NCBI RefSeq assembly: GCF_022921055.1
Contig: NZ_CP095061.1
Location: forward strand, 5,123,501-5,187,500
Source of the DNA: Hymenobacter volaticus
GTDB taxonomy: Bacteria > Bacteroidota > Bacteroidia > Cytophagales > Hymenobacteraceae
Length of the DNA: 64,000 nt
Reading direction: 5' to 3'
How positions within the stretch are numbered: position 1 is the stretch's first letter; every line of letters starts with the position of its first letter. A program made the position numbers and the translations under genes. This document shows positions 53,300-62,869 of the stretch, piece after piece. The notes beneath the pieces were generated by a model. It was given only the letters and a program-made list of their open reading frames with translations. It was not told the origin of the DNA and made no database searches.

Positions 53300-56200
53300 C
53301 TAGAAAGAATAGCGGGCGCCTAGCTGGAGCTGGTAGGGCGTACCGTTTTGGTTGGTGGTGCCCACGTTTTCGTTCACGCGGTACGTGTAACGCCGCGTAG
53401 TTTGGTTGAAGCCACTGACCGTTAGCAGGTTCTGGTTGCCGAGGTTGTAGTTCACACCCCAATCCTTGTTGAGCAGGTTGGTGAAGTTGAAGGCATCGAC
53501 GCTAAAGGTGAGGCCCTGGTTTTTGAAAGTCTTGAAGGTCTTTTGCAGGCGCACATCAAACGTGCCCGAGAATGGGTTGACGCCCCCGTTGCGGTCGGCA
53601 ATACCGCCGAGGCTGCGCCGAATGTAGTCTTTGGCGCGGTTGTCGGGGTTGTCGAGCACCTTCTGCATGGAGGCGGCCACAGCCGGATTGGTTTCCGGGC
53701 TGTTGGGGTCGAAAACGAAGGCGAGGTCGTTGTCGGTGCCAGGGCCGCCCACAAAGTCGCCGTTGATATCAGCATCCACGAGCAGTGAGTAACGGCTGCC
53801 CCCAAGGCCGGTGAAGCGGGCGCTCAGCGCAAACCCTTTCACGGTGGGCGAGCTGCCGAAGAACACTACTTTGTGCCGGAACTGGTTGTCGGAATAGTTG
53901 ATTTCGCTTAGGCTGCGCGGGTCCGACTTCACCGGCCGGAAGGTGGACGTGTTGGCCACGTTGCCGTTGTAGGACGTATTGTCGCGGGTGTCGTTGAGGG
54001 TGTAGCTGGTGTTGAAATATCCGTCGCGGAAGTAACGCAGCTCGGCATCCACTATCAGAGCCGCCTGCCGGACTTTGGCGCCGTTGGTGAACTCCAGCGT
54101 ACGGCCCACGGCCTGCGTTTTGCGCCCAAGCACGTTGTTGGTGATGCCCGCCGCCGTGATGGAATTGGCCGGCACGAACACGCCCCGGTTGGCTTCGTTG
54201 TCGAGCGTGAAGTAGGGCTGGTCCACGAGGTTGCGGTCCAGGTACACGTAGTTGTCGCGGGTATAGGAATACAGGAAGTTGACGCCCACACGCAGCCAGC
54301 TGCTCACGATGCGGTTCACGCTCAGGTTGGCTTTGTACACATTCGGCACCTGCAAGTCCTTGCTGTTCAAGTTGATGGTCGACACGTACGGCACGCCGGG
54401 CAGCAAGCCTGGAGCTGTAGATGGGTCGGCGCGGTAGGCGGGGAAGTCGGGGCGGGGCACGGGGTTCTCACCCGACGATGGCCGCGTCACGTCGATGGAG
54501 GCTACCTTGGTGCCGCTGTTCTGAATGTTGTTGACTTGGGCGTAATTGACGGGATTGGCCGAGAAAATGCCGCCGCCCAAACGCACAATGCTTTTCCGTT
54601 CACCTTTCACGTCCCACGTCAGCTGCACCCGGGGCTGGATGTTGTTCCAGTCGGTGGGGTTGTTGTCGGTGCGCAAGCCTAGCGCCTCTTGTACCACGGG
54701 GTTGTAGGCGCCGGCCGTCAGGTAGCTGGTCATGTCCCAACGCAAGCCCACAATGGCTTCCACATGGGGCAGCGGGTTGTACTGCGCCTGCCCAAACAAC
54801 GACGTATTCAACACATACTGCTGCACCGACGGTATGCCTTGCAGGGGCACTTCCCGAGCGTAGCGAGTCGGATTTAAGTCGTTGAATTCCTGTACGCTAT
54901 TGAACACAAAACGCCCGTTTTGCTCGCTGGAAATGTAGGTATCTAGGTAGGTCAGCGTGTTGTCGGTGCCGAAGGTGAAGTTGTAGCGGCCCTTGGTCAG
55001 GTAGGTAGTATTGACGAGCTGAATCTGGTTTTCCAGGTTGTTTTCGGGCGTGAAACGCTGGCCCCCGAGTTGCACCGACGTGCTCCCCTGCCGCCCGTTG
55101 GGCAGGCGCGAGCGGACCGTTACAATGGCCCGCGGAATGTTGGCGGCCGGCAACTGGTCGTTGGGCGTGTAGTCGCGCTTCACCGTTTGGTACTGCACCT
55201 TCAGCTCGTTGAGCAGATCGGGGCTGAACTGCGTGCGCAACGATGCCAACGTGCTGTTTTCGCGCGACTTGAAGTTGCCGTACACCTCATACAGGTTGAT
55301 AGACGAGTTGTCGTCGGTGCTATTGGGGTTGTTCCAGTCGCTGTAGTTGTTGCGCAGCGTCAGGCGGTTCTTCTCGTTGATCTGCCAGTCGAGGCGCGCA
55401 AAGAACGTGTTAGCCAACGTCTTGCGCCCAAACTCGCCGGTTTGCCGGGCGTTGCTCAGGCCATACTTGTTGCGGGCAATGGTCAGGACTGTATCCAGCG
55501 CTCCGGCACTGATACCTAGCGCATTGGCATCGGCATCCGACTTGATATCGGCAATGAAAAACGGCGCCGACTGATCTTGCCGGTCCAAGGCCGTGAAGAA
55601 GTGCAGCTTGTCTTTGATGATGGGGCCGCCGAGGCTGAAGCCGTACTGGTTGGTAGTGAAGTTTTGGGTGCGGCGGTTGCCCCGGATGTCGTAGGGACTG
55701 GCCAAGAAATCGGCGCGGTAATAGTCGAAGATCGAGCCGGTGAAGGTGTTGGTGCCCGACTTGGTAACGGCGCTGATAGTCCCGCCGCCTTGCCGGCCCT
55801 GCGTCACGTCGTACACGTTAGTCGCCACCTCGAATTCGCGGATAGCTTCCAACGAAAGAGAGTACGGCCCGTTGCCTACTGCCCCCGACGTGAGGTTGTT
55901 ACGGGCACTGACCCCATCAATCAGGTAGTTGGTCGATGACGGGAGCTGGCCACCCACGCTGCCCCCATTGGAGGTAGGCGCCAGCGAAGCCAAGTTGGTG
56001 AAGCTGCGGTTGAGCGTCGGAATCTGCCGAATAGTTTGGTCGGTGATGGCCGTGCTGCTACCGAGGCGGTCGATGCGGCTGTTGAGGGCGTTGCCGCGCA
56101 CCACCACTTCCTGCAAGCCTACGGTGGAGGGCTGCATCGTAAAATCCACAGCTAGCTGGTCGCCGAGGTTCAGCGCCAACTCGTTTTTGACTTGGTTGGT

Positions 56201-56467
56201 TGAGCCGATATAGCTGGCCCGCACGGTGTACGGCTTGCCCAGCGGCAACTGCCGCAGAAAGTAGCGCCCTTCCGCGTTGGTAACCGTGGCGGTCTGAAAG
56301 CCAGTGGCTTCGTTGCGCACCACAATCGTTACGCCCGGCAGGGTAACGCCTTTTTCATCGACTACCCGCCCCGCAATGGAAGCATCGGTAGACTGGCTGA
56401 AGCCAGAGCTGGCGCTCAGCAAAGCAACTGAACAAACAGTGGAAAAGAGAGGAAAATCTTTGCGCAT
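53300..56467 (-). CDS. TonB-dependent receptor with carboxypeptidase-like N-terminal domain
   Basis: The 1055-residue protein has a signal peptide (ending SSGFSQ), a carboxypeptidase-like regulatory domain (residues about 27-112: IAGRVVDEKGVTLPGVTIVVRNEATG), a plug domain (about 125-230, with NYLIDGVSARNN and the TISAVTKSGTNTFTGSIFDYYR segment) and a large C-terminal beta-barrel ending in YSF. The architecture is that of the Cna-B/Oar-like receptors rather than SusC, and no SusD gene is adjacent. It takes up an unknown ligand through the outer membrane with TonB energy. Confidence 0.93.
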   Translation of the reverse strand: MRKDFPLFSTVCSVALLSASSGFSQSTDASIAGRVVDEKGVTLPGVTIVVRNEATGFQTATVTNAEGRYFLRQLPLGKPYTVRASYIGSTNQVKNELALNLGDQLAVDFTMQPSTVGLQEVVVRGNALNSRIDRLGSSTAITDQTIRQIPTLNRSFTNLASLAPTSNGGSVGGQLPSSTNYLIDGVSARNNLTSGAVGNGPYSLSLEAIREFEVATNVYDVTQGRQGGGTISAVTKSGTNTFTGSIFDYYRADFLASPYDIRGNRRTQNFTTNQYGFSLGGPIIKDKLHFFTALDRQDQSAPFFIADIKSDADANALGISAGALDTVLTIARNKYGLSNARQTGEFGRKTLANTFFARLDWQINEKNRLTLRNNYSDWNNPNSTDDNSSINLYEVYGNFKSRENSTLASLRTQFSPDLLNELKVQYQTVKRDYTPNDQLPAANIPRAIVTVRSRLPNGRQGSTSVQLGGQRFTPENNLENQIQLVNTTYLTKGRYNFTFGTDNTLTYLDTYISSEQNGRFVFNSVQEFNDLNPTRYAREVPLQGIPSVQQYVLNTSLFGQAQYNPLPHVEAIVGLRWDMTSYLTAGAYNPVVQEALGLRTDNNPTDWNNIQPRVQLTWDVKGERKSIVRLGGGIFSANPVNYAQVNNIQNSGTKVASIDVTRPSSGENPVPRPDFPAYRADPSTAPGLLPGVPYVSTINLNSKDLQVPNVYKANLSVNRIVSSWLRVGVNFLYSYTRDNYVYLDRNLVDQPYFTLDNEANRGVFVPANSITAAGITNNVLGRKTQAVGRTLEFTNGAKVRQAALIVDAELRYFRDGYFNTSYTLNDTRDNTSYNGNVANTSTFRPVKSDPRSLSEINYSDNQFRHKVVFFGSSPTVKGFALSARFTGLGGSRYSLLVDADINGDFVGGPGTDNDLAFVFDPNSPETNPAVAASMQKVLDNPDNRAKDYIRRSLGGIADRNGGVNPFSGTFDVRLQKTFKTFKNQGLTFSVDAFNFTNLLNKDWGVNYNLGNQNLLTVSGFNQTTRRYTYRVNENVGTTNQNGTPYQLQLGARYSF

Positions 56468-56858
56468 AGCAGCAGGCTAGAATGAAGCCGCAAAGGTTCC
56501 TGCTTGGTGTAAAGCCAATATTATGGCTGTAAGACGATGGTGTTATCGTTTTGTCAGGACCAGCCTGCACTTTTCACAGAGACTTCACATGCGGCATAGC
56601 GTCTGCGCGCCAACTGCTTACTTTCTTATAGCCGTTGCGCTTACGTACTGAAGTTAGTTTCTGCACGTAGCGTGAATGCCGCAAGCTTTGTGCCTTGCCT
56701 TATCTATATAGTAGCTCTCTTCCGCTTTTGGAGGCTTGTAGCCTGGCTCTTGGCAAGGCTTCGCGGGAATTGGCACGGTTTTGTAATTACAGTTTGCAAC
56801 ACCGGCTTTTCTGCGACGCGCAACGCACCTCCGGTTCACAATCCTCAATCTTCCTGCT
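56468..56858. other. Intergenic region between divergent TonB receptor and porin genes
   Basis: About 391 bases. On the minus strand near 56490 the sequence AACCTTTG, with TTGG upstream, resembles a Bacteroidota promoter for the receptor. No gene or repeat seen. Confidence 0.45.
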
Positions 56859-57641
56859 ATGAATACGAAGCGACTTTTCGGCCGCCTGGCCGCGGCTACC
56901 CTTTTGTTTTCCGCTTTCACCATCTCCGCCCAGGCGCAGATTCAGCCCCACCGTGTGCCTGCCTATACCGGCAAATACACGGGCAAAGCGCAGGCCCGCT
57001 CGGTATACTCTCCTAAATCAACGAGTTCTGCCCTAGGTCCGCAGTTCGGTATTCGGGCCGGCGTAAACGTATCCGACTGGTCGGGCGACGCAGTGCAAAA
57101 CGTAATGGACGTAGCCGACTTTTCCAGCGGCGCCGTGACCAAGGAAATGAAGCCCGGCTTCCATGTGGGCTTCTACGCCACGTTGCCGCTAGGCCCAAGC
57201 TTCGCCATCGAACCCGGCATCAGCTACTCCGAAAAAGGCACGAAACTGGTGGGCACCGTCCCCTTCGAGAAACTTGATTTCCTGAACGCCCGCGTGACGG
57301 CCACCTCCCGCATGGCATATATTGATGTGCCCGTGCTGGCCAAAGCCTACATCACACCTGGCTTCTACATCTTCGCTGGCCCGCAAGCTTCCTTCCTGGT
57401 AAGTAACAACGCCCGCGTAGAAGCCAGCGCCCTCGGCATCTCGGCCTACAAGCAAGACTTCGACATCAAAGACCAGTTTCGCCCCGTCGATTTCGGCATA
57501 GTTGGCGGCATCGGCTATCAGTCCACCAGCGGCATCGGCTTCAGCGCCGGCTACGACTACGGCCTCTCATCCCTCGACAAAAACAACCGCTTCGACGCGC
57601 AGAACCGCGTAATCAAAGCGTCGCTGAACTACTCGTTTTAA
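56859..57641 (+). CDS. PorT-like outer membrane beta-barrel protein
   Basis: The 260-residue protein has a signal peptide ending ISAQAQ. After a linker (30-60) it shows the outer-membrane-protein beta-barrel pattern: PQFGIRAGVNVSDWSGD, KPGFHVGFYATLPLGPSFAIEPGISYSEKGTKL, YIDVPVLAKAYITPGFYIFAGPQASFLVS, FGIVGGIGYQSTSGIGFSAGYDYGL, and a terminal Phe (LNYSF). The family is found throughout Bacteroidota; the role of this copy is unknown. A terminator follows at 57718. Confidence 0.88.
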   Translation: MNTKRLFGRLAAATLLFSAFTISAQAQIQPHRVPAYTGKYTGKAQARSVYSPKSTSSALGPQFGIRAGVNVSDWSGDAVQNVMDVADFSSGAVTKEMKPGFHVGFYATLPLGPSFAIEPGISYSEKGTKLVGTVPFEKLDFLNARVTATSRMAYIDVPVLAKAYITPGFYIFAGPQASFLVSNNARVEASALGISAYKQDFDIKDQFRPVDFGIVGGIGYQSTSGIGFSAGYDYGLSSLDKNNRFDAQNRVIKASLNYSF

Positions 57642-57717
57642 GGAAGGCATAGCGCTGCATTGCACAGCGGATTGATTCAAACTTAGTATGCAGTACGCTG
57701 TTGCGAGCTGCTGAAAA

Positions 57718-57753
57718 GAGAAAAGGCCCCACCAAAACTGGTAGGGCCTTTTT
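57718..57753. terminator. Intrinsic terminator
   Basis: AAAAGGCCC with an inner ACCA arm pairs with TGGT...GGGCCTTTT, one mismatch, ending in T residues. Between the convergent porin and VWA genes. Confidence 0.85.
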
Positions 57754-57880
57754 CTATAATACCAAAGGCCAGGCCGGGTAGCACGGGCAATATGCAACCG
57801 GTAGTCTGCAACCAACCGGAACTCCCGCCGCAATAGGTGAGTGAAAGTCCCAGCCTGACCCAATACTTTATTTCTGATTT

Positions 57881-59875
57881 TTACCGGGAGCCGTAGCCGT
57901 TCAGTGCTGGTTGCAACCCGTCCGCAATTTTAATTAAACGCACCAACTCTGCGCGATACCCCTCCACATCTTTTCCCCTTGCTCCATTCGCCAGCTGAGC
58001 TGTACTCTCGAAAGTAGCAGTGCCTCTGTACGTTGACTCCCGTAGTAGCATTCCAAATTGAGCAACAGCAGTAGCGAAACGTATGTTTTCGGAAGCCCGT
58101 TCCAATGGTGTGACTGGTCCGCGCAACGTGCGCTCAAATAACCGGCTCGTGCTGCCCAACGGCTCTTTATAACGCAACTTCACGGTCATGACGTCTGCGG
58201 AAGTTGGCGCAAGCTTATCGGAGCTGGTACTGGCTTGGTACTTGAGTTTATCAACGGTAGCGGGGGCACCGACGGGCACCACTTCGTAGAGCGCCGTGAC
58301 GGTGTGGCCCGCGCCCATTTCGCCGGCGTCTTTGCGGTCGTTGTTGAAGTCTTCAGCGGCTAGGGTGCGGTTTTCGTAGCCGATGAGGCGGTATTCGCGC
58401 ACCCGGGCGGGGTTGAATTCCACTTGCAGCTTCACGTCTTTGGCCAGCGTGAAGAGCGTACCGCCGAACTGCCGCACCAGTACCCGCCGGGCCTCGTCGA
58501 GGTTGTCGAGGTAGGCGTAGTTGCCGTTGCCTTTGTCGGCGAGCAGTTCCATTTTCTTGTCTTGGTAATTGCCTTGCCCCACGCCAAGCACCGTCAGGAA
58601 CACGCCTGATTCCCGCTCCTGCACGATCAGGTGTTCCATGGCATCGTCGCTTTGCTCGCCCACGTTGAAGTCGCCGTCGGTGGCGAGTACCACGCGGTTG
58701 TTGCCGTTTTTATTGAAGTTTTCGCGGGCCACTTGGTAAGCCAAGCGCAATCCGGCCCCGCCAGCCGTAGAGCCACCCGCCCGAAGGTTATCAATAGCCC
58801 GTAGGATGTCGGCGCGTTTGTTGCCGGGCGTGGGCGGCAGCACGAGGCCAGCCGCTCCAGCATACACCACCAAGGCTACCTTGTCTTGGGGCCGCAACTC
58901 CTTCACGAGCAGCCGTAACCCGGCTTGCACCAGCGGCAGCCGATCTTCTCCTTCCATGGACCCCGACACGTCTACGAGGAATACCAGATTGGCGGGCGGC
59001 AGCTTATCTATGGCGACCTGTTTGCCTTGCAACCCCACGTGCACCAACTGATGCGCTGGGTTCCAGGGGCAAGCGGCTAGCTCGGTTGTTACCGAAAACG
59101 GCTCCGGGCCAGTGGGTTGCGGGTAGTCGTAGTGGAAGTAGTTCAGCATTTCTTCGATGCGCACGGCATCAGCGGGTGGGAGTTGGCCCTGATTCAGAAA
59201 CCGGCGCACATTGGTATAACTCGCCGCATCGACATCAATGCTAAAGGTGCTAAGTGGGTCTTTCTGCGCGTTATGAAATCCATCTTCCTTCACGTGCGCA
59301 TAGGACTCGCCTGTACCGGGCACCGGGCGCGGTGGCGCGGGGAAGTAAGGCTGACCCGGTATCGAGTTTGCGCCGCGGATTCGTACTCCCGCTATCTTCG
59401 ATTTAACAGCTTCCGCTTTTTGGTTGGGCGTGCCTTGTATGCTGGAAACGCTGCCAGATACCACCTTGTCTTCGAGTGTTGGCGCGGTGCCCGATATCAC
59501 TACCTCATTCAACTGGTGTACGCTAGGGGTAAGCGCCACATTTATTGTGCGGCGGCTTCCTACTTTCACTTCCCGCGTATCATACCCTACAAAGCTCACG
59601 ACCACCACGCGGCAGCCCTTCGGCAACAGCAACGAGTAAGTGCCGTCTTGGTTGGTGGAAGTGCCCGTGTTTGTGTTTTTGGCAACAACTGCCACGCCAG
59701 GTAGGCCCTGCCCTGTGCTAACATCGGTTATGCGGCCGCGGATAGTTAAAGTGTCGGCTACGGCGGCTGACCGGGCTGACTTGGTGGTGTTGCGTTGGGC
59801 CTCGGCAACCGGAGCACAACCGAAAACGATACTACCAGTGGCAACCAGCAGCGGCAGGAGCAAATACTTTTTCAT
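57881..59875 (-). CDS. VWA-domain protein with carboxypeptidase-like domain (YfbK-like)
   Basis: The 664-residue exported protein has a signal peptide with a possible lipoprotein Cys (VFGC, residue 20). A carboxypeptidase-like domain follows (about 44-125: IRGRITDVSTGQGLPGVAVV). Next come the YfbK-type N-terminal segment (NPLSTFSIDVDAASYTNVRRFLNQGQLPP), a von Willebrand A domain with MIDAS motif VDVSGSMEG near residue 300, and a C-terminal DUF3520-like part (FNPARVREYRLIGYENR, then ALYEVVP). It is likely a surface or periplasmic metal-dependent adhesion or assembly protein. Confidence 0.9.
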   Translation of the reverse strand: MKKYLLLPLLVATGSIVFGCAPVAEAQRNTTKSARSAAVADTLTIRGRITDVSTGQGLPGVAVVAKNTNTGTSTNQDGTYSLLLPKGCRVVVVSFVGYDTREVKVGSRRTINVALTPSVHQLNEVVISGTAPTLEDKVVSGSVSSIQGTPNQKAEAVKSKIAGVRIRGANSIPGQPYFPAPPRPVPGTGESYAHVKEDGFHNAQKDPLSTFSIDVDAASYTNVRRFLNQGQLPPADAVRIEEMLNYFHYDYPQPTGPEPFSVTTELAACPWNPAHQLVHVGLQGKQVAIDKLPPANLVFLVDVSGSMEGEDRLPLVQAGLRLLVKELRPQDKVALVVYAGAAGLVLPPTPGNKRADILRAIDNLRAGGSTAGGAGLRLAYQVARENFNKNGNNRVVLATDGDFNVGEQSDDAMEHLIVQERESGVFLTVLGVGQGNYQDKKMELLADKGNGNYAYLDNLDEARRVLVRQFGGTLFTLAKDVKLQVEFNPARVREYRLIGYENRTLAAEDFNNDRKDAGEMGAGHTVTALYEVVPVGAPATVDKLKYQASTSSDKLAPTSADVMTVKLRYKEPLGSTSRLFERTLRGPVTPLERASENIRFATAVAQFGMLLRESTYRGTATFESTAQLANGARGKDVEGYRAELVRLIKIADGLQPALNGYGSR

Positions 59876-59984
59876 AACAGGCAGGGTTTGGTGAAGCAGA
59901 TACCTGTCTGATGCTCCTGCCCTGCCGATTCCATATAGGAACGCAAAAAATTTTGTTGACTACGCCAGAGTAGCTTCTCCACAA

Positions 59985-60021
59985 AAAAGCAGGCTGCCCA
60001 ACCTGTGAGCAGCCTGCTTTT
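59985..60021. terminator. Intrinsic terminator after the glucanase gene
   Basis: 12-base stem AAAAGCAGGCTG (59985-59996) with CAGCCTGCTTTT (60010-60021), 19 bases after the GH64 stop on the minus strand. Confidence 0.9.
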
Positions 60022-60039
60022 CGCGCGAGCTAAGTTTGT

Positions 60040-62262
60040 TTATTTCTGGAAGCGGCGGACAACAGTTTGCTGGTCTTTGGTGCTGACTTCCAGCAAGTAC
60101 AAGCCAGCGGGCAACGCACCAACCGTGGCCGTACCCTGGTCGAAAGCGCCGCTGCTCACCACACGGCCGCGCGTATCGAGGATGCGGTAGCGGCTACCGG
60201 CAAGCTTTAGCTCCGAACTACTCAGGTGCAGCTGGTCGACCACGGGGTTAGGATAGAGCTGAACGTCGGCAGTAGCGACATCGGAGGTTTTGGTAGCCAG
60301 GGCCGTGCGGGCACTGCTGCTTTTGGTGATGCGTACCCAATTGATATTCCACCCGCCAGTTTGGGCATAGATGCCGAAGTTGTAGGTACCGGCATTGACG
60401 GTGACGGTCCGGGATACGGTTGTCCAGTTCTGCCAGCCACCAGTGCCGGGAATCGTGGTATTTCCTAGCTGAATGGTGCCCCCGTTTAGGTCGGCCGACA
60501 CGGTACCGCCCGCAGCGCCACTGGCTACACGGTACTCAATGGTATAGGTGCCCGAGGTGGGGAAGTTGATGCCGTTCCACACCAAGTAGTCGCCTTGGTC
60601 AACGAAACCCATGTTCTGGCCACCTTCGGCGCAAGCTTCCACCGTCATGCCGTTGTTCACGTTGGCGACCTCGGCTTCCAGTTGCCGGCTAAAGGCCGCG
60701 GAAGCCGTTTGCACCCGCACCGAAGTAGCCTTATCGTTCCAGTTGCCGGTCCCGAGCGGGTTGTTGACCAGGCAGCTATTGCCGGCGCTGCCTACGGTAA
60801 GGGAGGCGCCAGTGAAGTTGTCGTTTTCATAAAGCACTACCTGGTAGCCGCTGTTCACCCGGAGCGAAGAAATATCGTTGTCCAGGATGCCGCGGCTCTG
60901 CAACTGCCCTAGTGTGTAGTCGCCTACGGGCAGCGCCACGGCGGTGCCGGTGTAGTTGCAATCTTTGTAGGTGGTCGCCACGCCGCCGCTCGGGGCCGTG
61001 CCCGCGTAGCCGCCAAAGGTGGCCACCACCCGGGTTGGCTGCGGGGTTTGTAGGGTGGCAGATTGGTCGTTTACATCGTCGTACGCAAAGCCGTAGCTCA
61101 ACTGATCGACGCTGATGCCGGGCAGGTGCCAGAAGCGCGCATAGTAGTTCATGGGCGCGGTTTGGTAGTAGCGGCTGGCATCGTACCAGTTCTGCTGGCC
61201 GGGGTTGGGCGTTGTGGTGTTCACTACGTGGCGGTTGATGGCGGCCGTTAGTTGGGCCTGTACCACTAGGTCGCAGTCTCCGTCGCCTACGCGGTTGTCG
61301 AGCACGCCTTTGCCCTCGAAAGCTTCTTGGGTGGTTGGCTTTCGAGCCACCACTCCCGTACGGCCCGTAAAGGCCCCCGACTGCCCCACCACGGTGAGCC
61401 GCCCGTTGCTGATGCGCCCCTTGAACACGCCTGCGTTGCCGGCGAAGAAAATCAAATCCTCGTTCACGTACTTGCTCCAAATAGCGTCGATGTACGAGCC
61501 GAAGTAGTTGCCATAGGGGCCGGGCGTGGTGCCGTTGGTACCATCGTAGAAAGCGGCCGTTTTGGAAGGGAAGGTGATTTCACCGGTGGTGTTGTTCACC
61601 GTACCCTGAAACTCAGTGGGCACGTTGGCTTTGTAAGCCGCCACAATCTCGGCGTGCGACTTCAACTCGCCAGTGCGCTTCTGGTAGCCATTGCCGAACA
61701 GCTCCAGGCCCATCGGGTACTTGTAGGAATCCACGCGGGTGGTGTTGCCGAAGAAACCGAACTGATTGTTGGTCAGCTCAATGAATTCGTACAAAATGCC
61801 GCGGTTGGGGTCACTCGGATTTTGCGCATTGGGCGCCGCATAGCCCGAGGGTGCCCCCGTCGAGCCGTAGAAATAGAAGTACAGTTGCTGCCCCTGCGCA
61901 ATGAATACCCGGCAACCGGCAATGTAGGGCAAGGTGAACGTCTTATTCGGTATGTCGCTCAGCCGGAAAAAGCAGCTTGCGTAGCGCGAATTCTGCCCCG
62001 GCCCGGTATTGCCATTGTAGGTGGGCCCGAGCACCGTGTTGTACGACGAATTCATGGGGAGCACTTGGCTGGTGCGCGGGTCTATCCAGACGTGCTGCCC
62101 CGCAGGGTTTAGGCCCACAATAGCCACGTACAGCGTGTTGTCGGCGTAGGGCGAGTTGTTGGCTATGGTAAACGGAATGCTGCCTTGGGCCAAGCTGCCT
62201 AAGGGCAACAGCCAGGCGCTCAGCAGCAAAACCAGAATAGAAAGCAGAGTAAGCTTTTTCAT
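60040..62262 (-). CDS. Secreted GH64 beta-1,3-glucanase with crystallin, CBM and T9SS sorting domains
   Basis: The 740-residue protein has a signal peptide (ending SLAQ, residue 26), a glycoside hydrolase 64 domain (about 28-400), a beta/gamma-crystallin domain (about 430-520: YKDCNYTGTAVALPVGDYTL, VVLYENDNFTG), a carbohydrate-binding module of the CBM6 type (about 523-655: LEAEVANVNNGM, DYLVWNGINFP, GWNINWVRI) and a type IX sorting domain (about 666-740: VQLYPNPVVDQLHL, LPAGLYLLEVS). Glu162 and Asp178 are 16 residues apart, like the catalytic pair I recall for the Streptomyces laminaripentaose-producing enzyme. It should degrade fungal or algal beta-1,3-glucan outside the cell. ATG 62262 begins the signal peptide. 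Confidence 0.88.
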   Translation of the reverse strand: MKKLTLLSILVLLLSAWLLPLGSLAQGSIPFTIANNSPYADNTLYVAIVGLNPAGQHVWIDPRTSQVLPMNSSYNTVLGPTYNGNTGPGQNSRYASCFFRLSDIPNKTFTLPYIAGCRVFIAQGQQLYFYFYGSTGAPSGYAAPNAQNPSDPNRGILYEFIELTNNQFGFFGNTTRVDSYKYPMGLELFGNGYQKRTGELKSHAEIVAAYKANVPTEFQGTVNNTTGEITFPSKTAAFYDGTNGTTPGPYGNYFGSYIDAIWSKYVNEDLIFFAGNAGVFKGRISNGRLTVVGQSGAFTGRTGVVARKPTTQEAFEGKGVLDNRVGDGDCDLVVQAQLTAAINRHVVNTTTPNPGQQNWYDASRYYQTAPMNYYARFWHLPGISVDQLSYGFAYDDVNDQSATLQTPQPTRVVATFGGYAGTAPSGGVATTYKDCNYTGTAVALPVGDYTLGQLQSRGILDNDISSLRVNSGYQVVLYENDNFTGASLTVGSAGNSCLVNNPLGTGNWNDKATSVRVQTASAAFSRQLEAEVANVNNGMTVEACAEGGQNMGFVDQGDYLVWNGINFPTSGTYTIEYRVASGAAGGTVSADLNGGTIQLGNTTIPGTGGWQNWTTVSRTVTVNAGTYNFGIYAQTGGWNINWVRITKSSSARTALATKTSDVATADVQLYPNPVVDQLHLSSSELKLAGSRYRILDTRGRVVSSGAFDQGTATVGALPAGLYLLEVSTKDQQTVVRRFQK

Positions 62263-62869
62263 ACGGGTACGAGTTGTGGTGGGAAGAAAGATGGAACAGG
62301 GCACGCAGGCTGGTCTCGCCCCGGCGGCAGACGAAACCAGCATATACTCTGTGCTCTACAGCAGCACGACGATGAAAAAGCAGGTCCTACCCGCTCACAT
62401 TCAGCCAATTACCTTACAGTCAAGATGGCTGTATCAACTACTACAGTATTCTGTGCGGCTGCGCATCGATAGGACATTGCCAAGGTAATAGGGTTCAACC
62501 GGAAACAAAAGGCTGAAAAAAGTTAGTGTTATTGCTCGCCGTTCGGCATCTGCTCACTTACATCACACTGCCGCAGAGCTTGCTATGCATTGTATCCATC
62601 GATTTTCAGCGCGCCGTACCATTGCGCATAAGCTGCATCGGTGTGAGCGTAACGCTTAAAGCACACGTGGCCGGTGGGTTACACCATCAACAGACAACAA
62701 AATCTTGTAACATTTCCCAGCGGAGCCCGCCGAGCAAATCGTCTTCGTGCCTCTCGCTTCTTGCTGCGTTAAGTGGTGTGCGCCTCAACGTGGAAGCCAC
62801 CGCACGTACTTCTTTTACCGATTGCCTCGCAGCTTGGCAGTTCCGGGCGGTGGGTGTACCTTTGAACTT
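62263..62869. other. Intergenic region between divergent glucanase and glyA genes
   Basis: About 607 bases. I see no supported gene, tRNA or repeat copy. It holds promoters for both flanking genes; the glyA -7 box is noted separately. Confidence 0.5.
62857..62864 (+). promoter_or_regulatory. Promoter -7 box TACCTTTG of glyA
   Basis: Full TAnnTTTG match with CTTG 20 bases upstream as a partial -33 box. It ends five bases before the ATG, so the transcript may start at or next to the start codon. Confidence 0.6.
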
